NCBI GenBank assembly: GCA_001949185.1 | Contig: BDGG01000001.1 | Coordinates: forward strand, 1,298,263-1,362,262 | DNA from: Ramazzottius varieornatus | Taxonomy: Eukaryota > Tardigrada > Eutardigrada > Parachela > Ramazzottiidae | Direction: 5' to 3' | Length of the DNA: 64,000 bases | Shown here: piece by piece, positions 1 through 9,562 of the stretch | Layout of the letters: every line of letters begins with the position of its first letter | Numbering within the stretch: the first letter of the stretch is position 1 | Made by a program: the position numbers and the translations under genes | Notes under the pieces: generated by a model | What the model saw: the letters and a program-made list of their open reading frames with translations, nothing else | Told to the model about the DNA's origin: nothing | The model's database searches: none

Positions 1-815
1 GATCGTACTCAGTTGGAAAGGCCACTCGGCCAGCATTATAACCTATGATATTCCAGCCGTTAACGGCCTCATCCACGTTCTGGATCAAGTACTCTTTGAC
101 CAAGACTTCGATATTACTCAAGCCTCCCTGTCCCGTAGTAATACTTTGACTTCTTCTGTTTTCATAGCTGGCCAGTTGTTTTCATTGGGTCTGTTTCTGA
201 TATCTTGAGTTAAATCTTTTTGTTTGATGTTGCTTCCCCGGCAGATACAACATATTTGACATCGTTCCAGTTTCCGAAAACGGCTCTCGTGGTGGGTTAA
301 ACAGCCGCTCGTGGCTATGCGCGCTGCACTTAATTCTATTGTAGGAGAGGCCCAGTTATTAGCTGAGCCCCTGTTTGAGCAAGATAGGTTTTGGACTTGG
401 CGATTTTATCGAATACTTTGTAGTTATGATTAATGGAAAAGGATCGACGGGAAGCAACAACATAAGTTCTAAAAGTCTGGTGCCGTCGATAGAAGTTCTG
501 CTCTGTCGGAGTGTATAAGTGGAACAAGCGGAATAACCTGAATGATAGTCTATGAACGTTCTATCTTATTAGAAAACTTTGGCTGTTCGTAAATTGGACA
601 TGTGGAACCTGCGTAATAAGCAAACCTTCAAGTCTCGGTCAGGTTCTTGAAGTGGTTATTCTTTCAACATCTGATAAGCGGGACATGCGGAATAAGTGTA
701 TGCTTGCATCGACCCGACCGGGTCGAATGGGTTAGGAACATTTTCATTTGTATCATCGACCCGTTCGACCAGGGTCGACCCGTTATAAGTTAGTTAGGAG
801 AATCGGCGGTAAAGG

Positions 816-955
816 TACCGTAGACCAAATTATCGCGTGAACAGTAAATGATGCCCGGAGAAAGTTACAGAGACGACACTGAGTCATCTGATCGTACAGG
901 GCAACGATGACTCATCACGTGGTTGAGTGCGCGATAATTTGGTAGCACTACAGTA
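816..955. mobile_element. MITE family A, copy 1
   Basis: The right end reads GATAATTTGGTAGCACTACAG and is flanked by TA. The left end carries a weaker inverted copy (ccaaattatcgcg). The second copy at 37648-37806 shares the ends and inner sequence such as ccacgtgatgagtcatcg in inverted form. TA flanks and CAGT-like tips suggest a non-autonomous Tc1/mariner-type element. Confidence 0.75.
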
Positions 956-1304
956 TTGTTTCCAGAGACAGCTGTACGTAGCTAACCATCTTCTGGTCAT
1001 ACAGTACATTCCCCCAACTCGACGCCAGAAATGGACCATGTTTGTGCGATTGATTTGCCAGATTTTCGAGCGTAGCTCGAAACTAGCCAGATTGAAGTTC
1101 TGACCACAGGTCGAATAGTCAAAAGGAAAAAGCTTGAAGTAGCGAAAGTCTGGGTGGTGTCCGAATCGGAGTGCACAGCGGTCAGATACGCTGGGCACAG
1201 CCGTATAACCAATCAAATACTAAACTGTCCAGAAAATATGCACCGGAAGAGTTTGCCAGTGCACGTCTCCAGCTGCAGCGGTTTGCTATAGACAGGACTG
1301 GCCC

Positions 1305-1425
1305 TTAACACCCCTGTGTCGTCTGTTTTGTGTTGTTTATCTTGCTGCCACTTGTATTACCTTCATTACCGCAGCAAAGTGCAGCAAATCTAATCTGCCG
1401 TACAGTTCGACTTGACGAACTACAT
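1305..1425. repeat. Dispersed repeat, related to 3916-4047
   Basis: This stretch resembles 3916-4047 in the same orientation. Both have a ttaacaccc...gtgt start, a central cattaccgc(a/g)gcaaagt and a ctacggtac/ctgccgtac tail. The match is interrupted, so both are probably old copies of one element. No coding frame is evident. Confidence 0.4.
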
Positions 1426-1453
1426 GCGCAGCTTCATAAGAATAAAAACTAAC

Positions 1454-2546
1454 CTAGTGTCTTCTGAGCAATGGTGTGGAGTAAGAACGGGTAGTCGATG
1501 CCGGTTGGTGACTGGCTGTTGAAGGTAAGATCATGTACACGGAAGTCTGAACCTTTCCCAAATAACTGCTTGAGCGCGCCACAGTTATTCCGGTAAAAGT
1601 TATTCGGGGTCCTTCAGCTGCTGTCGCACAGAAGGAAAACTGTTCTCCATCCGAAGTTGACTAGAAGCCTCCTCACAAAAGCCTGCAGGGCGCTGTCGTC
1701 GATCGCGCTCAGCGATAATGTAGTGGAGTATGTCTCCCGGGCGTGCATGTCCGAAGGATTTCCCGCCCTTGGAATAGAAAAAAAGATAATTTGGTCTTTT
1801 TAACGCGGTCTGAAGCAAAGAGATGTCAAAGTTGTTTTCGTCTTTTTGTCTTCTCTTCAGTTCCGCAAACGGTAGCTTATAATGACCCACACGGTGAGAA
1901 ACGGAGCGTTCCAACCTACAAATAAAACATACAGAAGAGCGGCATCGAAGTCACTTTGGCGGCACGCACGATCTGCAGTACAGTATGCTAGAAACTGATG
2001 CTGACGATCGCCAAATCCACCGCTCATATATAGCTCGCATACCTAGGAAGAGAGGAGCTACTTCCTGGATGTTTGGAGAGCAGCCTGCAAAGAGCAAGCT
2101 GGCTGTACGTCCGCATGCTTAAGCCGACGCGGAGGGCCAAAACTGTCATCGGTGTTGCGCACTTGATCCAACTTACCGTGCGTCATGGCCATCACCACGT
2201 AATCGGACGGTTTACCACGATAATAATATCTGCTGACCAGGTCCACAATGTTAGCGGTCATTGATTCACAGTCCAAATCGGTGCGCGTGATTGGCGCCAA
2301 GTGAAACTGCAGATACGTTCCGTATTTCTGGTTTGCTGTCTCAACTCCCGCTTCAAACGATGGGTAATAATGACGATAGCTGTTCTGATAAATAGCCAGA
2401 AGTAAAATGTTGATTGGTAGGATCCCTGTTGCGTTTGTGTATTCTACTAAGGCTGTCACCATGATGTTTCCGTATTCAGTTGCAACTGGAATCCCCCACA
2501 CGCAACGAACAGTAAGAGTTATGGTTGCAACAATCCAGCGCACCAC
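1454..2546 (-). pseudogene. ANF-receptor-type ectodomain (rGC/NPR-like), decayed
   Basis: Four exons of a natriuretic-peptide/receptor-guanylate-cyclase ligand-binding domain can be read: 2546-2177, 2084-2062, 1972-1929 and 1767-1454. The first has the N-terminal strand (INILLLAIYQNSYR) and a conserved Cys in a D-x-D-C-E context. The second supplies a G-C-S-P turn, the third ends in MPLFC, and the fourth has the helix-strand LLVNFGWRTVFLLC and later FRVHDLTFN. Phases join (1, 0, 2, 1). Two defects argue against function. There is an in-frame TGA at 1614-1616 inside exon 4, and no ATG opens exon 1 upstream of 2462. Its first frame starts after a TGA with only GTG. No transmembrane, kinase or cyclase part was found downstream. 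It is homologous to the receptor at 61.3-63.2 kb, which has the same exon phase at the equivalent position. A sequencing error at the TGA is possible. Confidence 0.7.
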
Positions 2547-3170
2547 ACGAAATCAGACAGTTCCAAAGTCTACGGAGTTTGCTGAGCTTTATGGATCGCA
2601 GCTGAAAGATTATTGCTAGAGTACTCGAGCGGTGTTGACGTCTGGATGGAACGACGAAGGCTAGTTATCCTGGCCGTAACTGACAGCTGGCCCTGAGCGG
2701 CAATGCTTCCGTCCTTTTTACTGATTCTCGAGTGCGGCTCAGTTCATTAGAACTGACAACAAGATCACGGTACAAGCCCAAACTGTGCATGAATGGCAAA
2801 GACAAGTGTTGAAAGCTGGTAGTCTGCTCTGTCAACCCCGATACGCAAATGGCGTCCTTTCTTTGCTTTGAGGTTGAGATACCTTTATTGAGAAGAACAT
2901 ATTCTGGTCTAAAATAATGAGGAGCAAAGCTCGGGAATGAGGAGCAATCTCCAGAACACGATACTCAGAATCAAGTTCTGATCATAGGTTAAAAAGTTGG
3001 GAAGAACAAGGTGGAAGCCCCAACTTCCCGTTATCGCGTAAGCAGCAAGCGGATCGGTTGTATGTGCTGTGCGCAGTTATTTCAATCCATTAATTCAAAT
3101 ATCAACCGTGCAGAGACCACGTGCACCGGAAGTGCTCGCTGATGCGCGTCTCTCAGTAGAGCGTGTTACG

Positions 3171-3900
3171 CCCCATTCGTGCTTACGCGTCGGCGACAGA
3201 AGACAGCAGTTGAAACGCTTTTTGGTGACGTCATCGTTCGCACTTCCAGCGGCGAAAGTTCTGCGGCTGCAACAAAAGTTCCTGAGTACGAACGGTCCAT
3301 TAGCTTTTTCCGCTCGGTTTTTCGCATTAACTTCTTCATTTAGTGCCGTATTCCGCAACCTACGGGAATCAGATTGAGCAGCCTGCGGAAAATGTTTTTC
3401 TGGCGGATTTTCACTTTGGCGCGTTTTCTATCTTCCTGTAATACAACCCCTTCTGTAATACAACCCCTTCTGTTATACAACCCCTTCTGTAATACAACCC
3501 CTTCTGTAATACAACCCCTTCTGTACTCAGCCAGGATCTCTTGCATAGAATCTATCGAGGTATATACTAACTCAGCGAGAAATGGCTGATGACGGGGATA
3601 ACGAGGAGATGCATGAAAGGAATCTTGAAAGAGCAAAGGCAGTCGGCCACTTCCGACAGGTTGTGGTCTATGACACGACACCACACCATATGACATGACC
3701 TGACGTGACATTCCGTTTCTGCCGCATCGGAGTATGAACGACAGGCAGTTTTACGGAAAGGTGCAGAGAGTAAAAACTTAGCGAAAAAGTTGTAACATCA
3801 TGCCTGCGTCGGAAATTTGCGAAACGTTGGCAGCCGCATTACTTGATTGCAAACTTCTCGCCTTTGACTTCTGTCGCCGACGCGTAAGCACGAATGGGGC
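3171..3900. repeat. 33-base perfect inverted repeat, arms 3171-3203 and 3868-3900
   Basis: The arm starting gccccattcgtgcttacgcg is found again in exact reverse complement ending at 3900. About 660 bases lie between. The arms could be termini of an element or a chance remnant of two nearby opposite insertions. No transposase frame lies between them. Confidence 0.7.
3436..3525. repeat. 17-base tandem repeat, about 5.3 units
   Basis: The unit ctgtaatacaacccctt starts at 3436, 3453, 3470, 3487 and 3504, with a partial copy from 3521. Only the third unit differs, with tta for taa. Such low divergence suggests a young minisatellite. Confidence 0.95.
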
Positions 3901-4560
3901 ATTACTCGTGTTAAGACCGGCTTTTAACACCCGTGTTTTTAGGGTGGTATTCTCATAAATTTCAGCCACTCGTTCTGATTTCATTACCGCGGCAAAGTCC
4001 GAAAAATTGAGCCTACGGTACGGTTTAAAATTCCGAAGAACATGATGTTATAAAAGGCCAGTTCCGAGCGAAAATGCTTTGGACGCATTCTTTTATGGAG
4101 GTACCCATCTATCGAAACTTGCTCCTTGAAAAATCGGAGAGATCTAGATTCGCCAGTCACTTTCACGATATCTCTCCTGATATAGCTTCAAAGCGGCAGC
4201 GGTCTTCTTCGGTTAACGGCGGAAACTAAACACGGAAAGGAACAAGCAATGCTCAAAACTGTTCGGCAGCCAGCCTTGCAGGCGCTATGAAATGCTCACG
4301 AGACTGTGACAAAGACAGTGTGACACACTCCGCAGCGCCCAACAGGCGGCACCGTCGAAGAACTTTAACCATCGGGCAAACGCAACTGGCCCATTGCCGA
4401 AGAAGTTTGGCGATAGTCTAGTCGTTCGAAATGTACTCCATATTTTTCAATTTCAAGAGAGAGAAATCACCAGATTCAACAAGGCCGCTCGCCATCTTCT
4501 CTACTGTTTGGTCATGGGACTCTCCAAACCTTTCGGACATAAGAAAGTGTTGTTTCCGAC

Positions 4561-4673
4561 TACTGTATGCTCTCCCGAAATTCTCGTACGTCACTGATTC
4601 TCAAATCAGTTTTAGTTCTAGTTTTACACTCTGAATGGAGTGACGGACGTGAATTTCGGGAGAGTATACAGTA
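4561..4673. mobile_element. MITE family C, short hairpin element
   Basis: Ends are ctgtatgctctcccgaaatt and its inverted copy aatttcgggagagtatacag. Each is flanked by TA, about 113 bases in total. The inner arms continue with cgtacgtcact and agtgacggacg. This is a Tc1/mariner-type TA target signature. Confidence 0.8.
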
Positions 4674-6074
4674 CTTGGCATGTGGTTGAAAGTGGAGAGC
4701 AGAATGAACAAACATGTGCGTCGACAGATGTAAAAGGTTGATCCTAATTGCTCGAATAGTTTTTGAAAAACGTGGTAAATCAGTCTCTGGTTGGTTACAG
4801 TTATGCTTCCGCTCGATGGATAGACCATCTCGATCTTGCGAATGATACATGATTTGAGGTCTCAATTTTGATCGCTTGATTACCCCAATCAATGTAACAA
4901 CACCATTTACCGGCGAAAACTGACCTTTTCGAGCAAAATATTTCTATCCAGCTTGTAGGACAGGTTGAGTTATCTCCAAAAAAGTTTGCACGATAGACAA
5001 CGGTTCGGCCTAGTTTATGAAAACTAGTTGGACATCTTTCGTTCAAATCCAAAGGAGTACCTGTAAATAACTCAAGAAAGATGCTCAACGTCTTGCTTAC
5101 TAGCAAGTTTGATGCGCATATTTTTCACCAAAACCAGAATTGTCAAACGCAGGTATTTTCTCCTGGACTAAAATGTCTTCTCTACAAGATTGCATCAGCA
5201 GAATAGTTTTTCCAAGCTTCATACAGTGACAAGCGAACCCGAACCAACCAAATTTCCATCCTGAAACCGACCCTCGGTTTCCGGATACTTATGAGTTTCT
5301 CAAAACTGTTTTCTCCCGATCCTGTGATCTGAACGACATTTTCCGCGTAAGATCTCAACGCCCTGGCTACTGGGGGGGGGGGGGAAGGGGGAACTCGGTG
5401 TCCCAGTGTAGAGTTAAACTGCTAGGAAAACTTTCGTATGGCGTCCCTATGAACAAAATTGTTGTCTTTGCCTGTGGAAAACATTACGTTAACGCATGGA
5501 TGAAAGAACCGCCGATTATTGTTTCTCCCCACCAGCAAAAAAGTATGTTTATTCTCCGGCCAGTTTTTGCTTCATGTGGGAAGTTAATTTTTTGTGCAAG
5601 TTTCGGTTCATGAAAACTCCTAAAGAAATGGAAAGAGAGCGGAACCATTCCTTCACAGAATGCAATCTGTGGATTGTGAGTACGGACTGTCCAATGGTCT
5701 CAAGCAAATTGCGAATGTTTGGTATATCGATTCGCTTAGTGGCGCATTTTGCGGCTGCAGGGGTGGAGCAAACGTACGGTGCCCTGAGCTCTGTTATGTG
5801 GGCGAACGGTAGTTGGTTGTTTCAGACCACACCCCCGTTTTAACCAGTCACAAAGTGGGATGTCTGATACTTCCCCATGGTCGCCTGCCGCTGTAGAGTG
5901 CGTGGTAGCCAGGGTGTTAAGGGCTTGAGCTAGTTGTAGGCAGAAGTTGAAAATAGGGAAAGTTTCGCAGAACGTTTCACAGTATATAGCGGTGCAAAAA
6001 CTATTCAAGTATTAGAATCAACCGGTACAGTCGAGCAGAACTCAATGCTGCCGCGTAACGTTTACGTGTGGTAG

Positions 6075-6545
6075 TACAGTAATGATGAGCCTTACATTTT
6101 ACATTACACTACATTTTACATTATAATTACACTATTACACGACATTACAACCGCCGGGAAGTTGTAATGTAAATGCAAAATGTAATTACACGTTCTACAA
6201 GCCGAAAATCTGTGGTATGTTTGAGCGTTTTGCCGCGAAAAATCTAAACCCGGCTGATTTACGTGGGACAATTGTGAGAAACTTCGTCAATATGGCCATT
6301 TTGTAAGCTTATTCACCTATTTGTGGAAAACGATTGCAGAGAACTATGTTTTGTGCAAACGCAGTAGTTGTTGGTCTGACATTTTACTCGCTCCATATCA
6401 CTTGTATAGGTTATAAACTACTCTGTTTGTAAAATGTAAACTGGTGTAAAATGTAATTACGATTTTACAATTACACCATTTTACATTACATTTACACATT
6501 ACACATCACACGGACCATCTGCGTGTAATGCTCATCACTACAGTA
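6075..6545. mobile_element. MITE family D with ttacattttaca-rich body
   Basis: The left end tacagtaatgatgagc and the right end gctcatcactacagta are inverted copies and sit at TA. Both subterminal zones are packed with acatttta/taaaatgt words, so the arms can pair over a long distance. The element is about 470 bases with no coding frame. Confidence 0.75.
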
Positions 6546-6577
6546 CAGTCAGCTCCTTCGAAATCCGTACAAAATTT

Positions 6578-6690
6578 TTCGGTTTCGTTTTGAGGCCTGC
6601 TAAACACTCACCGCACAGCATGCCATGACAGAGACCAAAATTACGTAGCACATGCATTACACCGTGCTACAATTGCTGTAATCAAGTAAT
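6578..6690 (-). repeat. Transposase-like relic, copy related to 46034-46170
   Basis: On the minus strand this stretch reads like LCGE, A-G-L and K-P-K, matching the relic at 45.8-46.2 kb base for base in blocks (gcatgctgtgcggtga, aggcct). It is short and broken. The family is uncertain; piggyBac-like is a guess from the better copy. Confidence 0.4.
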
Positions 6691-6870
6691 CAAGTAACAG
6701 GGTTACGGCCGTAGCGTGCCTGGCAAGCAGTATTGTGCATTTGAAATGACTTCAGAGTTTTGAAATCGAAAAACTTTGTACGGATTTCGAACGAGCTGAC
6801 TGTACTAGTACTTCTCATCACCAACACTTGCTTGTACGCTAGGATGTTGCGTCACACTGTCGATCAAAAT

Positions 6871-7811
6871 CTACGACCATTTCTTGTTCTTGTAGGGCAG
6901 GCCTTTGTATCCCAGATTCGTATCGTCAAAGCAGTCCACGCAGCGCAAACCATAGTTCTTCCGCTGAAGCTTGATGGCTTCGGCGAACCAAATCAACTGG
7001 TCAAGTGCGGCGTCCAAACCGGATAAGAGCGATTCATCTTTTGTGGTTCCATCTGGCGTCACAACTTCTTCCACTTTCGGGATAGCTACGAGTTATAAAA
7101 CGCTACTTGCAGTACTCAGAAAACATTTTATGTCTGTTTGTTCATGTGGACTTACCAACGAGGCTCGGGACTTGAATCAACCCCAGGTCAGATAGGAAAC
7201 TCCTCAGCTGCATCGCTGCGCGCACTCCGCCGAAGCGCCCTACACGATATCAGATACATACAGTTGTGTGAACTATTTGCCGGCGTTTGGTACCAACAAT
7301 TTTCTGTGCTGAAAGTTACCTTCCTGACTTACCTTTGGAGTAGGATACGACAGCCGATGGTCGAAAGGCGTAAGAGTTTGGCGGGAACTGGTTCATCAGG
7401 TTCAAAAGTCCTGGGGCAATGGATCCGTGATACTCGGCAGTCAGGACGACGAAGGCGTCGGCATCTTTGATTTGTTGATTGAGCGCCAGAATATTCTCTG
7501 GCACTATTTCCGACTTGTTGTAGTACTGGATTGGCTTGATCACTTTGTCAAACTCCAACTTGAGAGCATCTGCGCAAGAGCACATTTTTGGTCAGGGAAG
7601 AAGTACGGTAATATTGGTAAAATAAAGTGTATCAGTGCGGGGATCATATTGTATACTCTGCGTACGTAAGCTTACCAAATACAGTAACGTTGATTGACCG
7701 CTCCTCTAGTCTATCCTGAACGAGCTTCAGCACCCGATCGGCATTTCGGGGCTGACGGACAGATCCAAGGAACAGGATGATATTTAATCCTGCCGCTACC
7801 AATGGCGCCAT
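6871..7811 (-). CDS. NADPH-dependent FMN reductase-like protein, copy 1
   Basis: Four exons (7811-7676, 7569-7333, 7239-7156, 7085-6871), all joined in phase 1, give 223 residues. The flavodoxin-like fold is shown by the N-terminal strand and FMN phosphate loop (ILFLGSVRQPRNADRV), the AEYHGSIAPGLLNLMNQFP segment around the second flavin-contacting loop, and a VVSYSKGRFGG strand-turn. In this family the protein moves electrons from NAD(P)H to flavin or quinones in the cytosol; the substrate cannot be read here. An in-frame ATG lies 30 bases upstream at 7841. I prefer 7811 because the neighbouring paralogue starts at the same place relative to the fold. The C-terminal tail is longer than in the paralogue and is lysine-rich. 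It lies head to tail with the second copy. Confidence 0.9.
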
Positions 7812-8250
7812 GACGTCAGCGAACGTTAAGAGCACAGCCAAGTTTTGGTCAGATGCTTTTTACGACACCGGAATACTGACACACACTGTGAGCACCGCGA
7901 AGTTCACGGCTCAATCTAGATTTGAGCAAACAAGGAAGCCTATGATGGTCAGTGCTGATTTCCGGACCAGGAGATAACGCTAATCGGTAGATCTTTTTAA
8001 ATTTACTTTAGCCTGACACCACTTGAGCTGATGAGAGCATGCACAATTAAAACGCAATCGAGAAAAAAGACGTTCAATCAAAAAATCAGCTTTCCTTGAC
8101 AAGTCGATTTTCGGCAAACATACTAAATCAAAGGCTTTAGACTTTCACAGAATCCACTTTTTTCCTTTGTAAAGCAATTCCTTGACCTATAAGAAGAAGA
8201 CTTCGAGAGACTGTGCTGTGCTACGATTCAAGCACACCATAAGGAAGCGT

Positions 8251-9093
8251 TCACATCACCTTGCTGTACTCTTTAACCGTGGTTGCAAACCAGATGAGTT
8301 CTTCAACTACCGCTGCAGTCGATGCCAACACTGTGTCATCCTTCGTTTGTCCGTCTGGCGTGATGGTGTTTTCGACCTTGGCGATTGCTACAGAACCGAA
8401 TCAGCTACAGTGAAGAATAATGAAGTAACGAAGCAATGAATTGCGGGCTGCCTTACCGAGAACGCTAGGGATGTGGATCATGCCCAACTCCGAGAGGAAT
8501 GTCCGTAGTTGTGTGGAAGCTCGAATGCCACCGAAGCGTCCCTTGGAGTAACTGACGATGGCTGCCGGTCGGTAGGCATAACTCAGGCCGGGAAACTGGT
8601 CCATCAGGGTGGAAAGAGCTGGCGCCACCGCAGAATGGTATTCTTGATGAATAAAAAAATCGCTCAAGTTTAATTTTGATCAAAATACGTGCAGGGTCCT
8701 TCGATACAAGGTGTTACCTGGCGTAACGATAATAAACCCATCTGCTTTCTTTATCCTCGCGTTGTTGTCCAGCAAATGCTGCGGCGCGTCTTCCTGCTTG
8801 GGGTAATAATGAAGCGGAGTAACCACCTTGGTGTAGTTGTACACAGCCATTTCCACCGGATCTGCATGCAAAGTACAAAGTATTCACTGGTAAAGAAATC
8901 CGTAGAAAATCGTACAGTGATCCTGAATGTTGTGCTTTACATTTCCGCCGTACTTACCAAAGATTTCAACGGAAACATTGTGCTTAGCTATGAAGTTGGT
9001 CAGATACTTTTTGACGCGTTCGGCATTGCGGTTCTCTCGGACCGAGCCCAGGAAGAGGATAAAATGGAGCCCGGCTGGAGTCAGGAAAACCAT
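8251..9093 (-). CDS. NADPH-dependent FMN reductase-like protein, copy 2
   Basis: Exons 9093-8958, 8861-8718, 8642-8457 and 8387-8251 join in phase 1 throughout to give 200 residues. It has the flavin loop FILFLGSVRENRNAERV, then EYHSAVAPALSTLMDQFP and SYSKGRFGG. All are collinear with the first copy. The intron positions differ. This gene has an intron just before EYHS, where copy 1 has none. Copy 1 has an intron inside SYSKG-RFGG, where this copy is continuous. The first and last introns are shared. An ATG further upstream at 9135 would add 14 hydrophobic residues (IFFLIFCVPEVAI-like), a possible membrane or targeting segment, so the start is not settled. The tandem arrangement suggests duplication followed by intron gain or loss. 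Confidence 0.9.
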
Positions 9094-9562
9094 GATGGCA
9101 ACCTCCGGCACGCAGAAGATCAAGAAGAAAATCAAGGATGCAAAGTTGGTTCTTCGGAGCTACAGAAAAACCAGCACGCACTGTTCGAGTGATGTCGTCC
9201 TAGACAAAAGTGAGTCGGTGTATCGGAAATCAGACAAGCAGCCGAACTTTGCTTCCAGACCGAGTCCAGTTGTGATTTTAATCTACAGCATCGGCGTGTA
9301 GGCTAATCTTAGCGTCGCCCGTAATTCTTGACATTCTTGAACGGTGTTACATAACAAAAGGCTCTGGAAAACATTATCTGACACCACCGGAAAGACCGGA
9401 AAGACCAACAGAAGTCACCACTACCGCTCATAAAATAATCTAAAAACTGCAGCCAGGTGTGTGAATTCAAATCGAGAAAATTAGAAGTCAACTTAATGCG
9501 ATGAAAGATTTCCGTAGCAGCCATGAATATTTCCCTCAGGAAGGAGAACGCCCCGCAAAATT

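Larger units (their letters stand above)
1..1453. other. No resolved gene; downstream part of decayed receptor plus MITE
   Basis: No convincing complete exon is visible here. The minus strand at about 1000-1215 carries a 71-codon open stretch. Its start (a V-I-R-L-C run) could be the next receptor exon of the gene at 1454-2546, but an in-frame TGA and no usable AG lie just upstream, so I could not join it. A MITE copy occupies 816-955. Confidence 0.4.
2547..6870. other. Gene-free stretch with repeats
   Basis: No open frame here has splice signals or recognisable protein features. The stretch holds a 17-base tandem array (3436-3525), a 33-base inverted pair (3171-3203 and 3868-3900), two MITE-like elements (4561-4673 and 6075-6545), a run of 13 G at about 5371-5383, and a transposase-like relic near 6580-6690. 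Confidence 0.6.

Noticed and set aside
2043-2084. Longer version of receptor exon 2 ending at 2043
   Set aside because: It breaks the reading phase to the next exon; the shorter exon ending at 2062 keeps the phase and the expected spacing between conserved residues.
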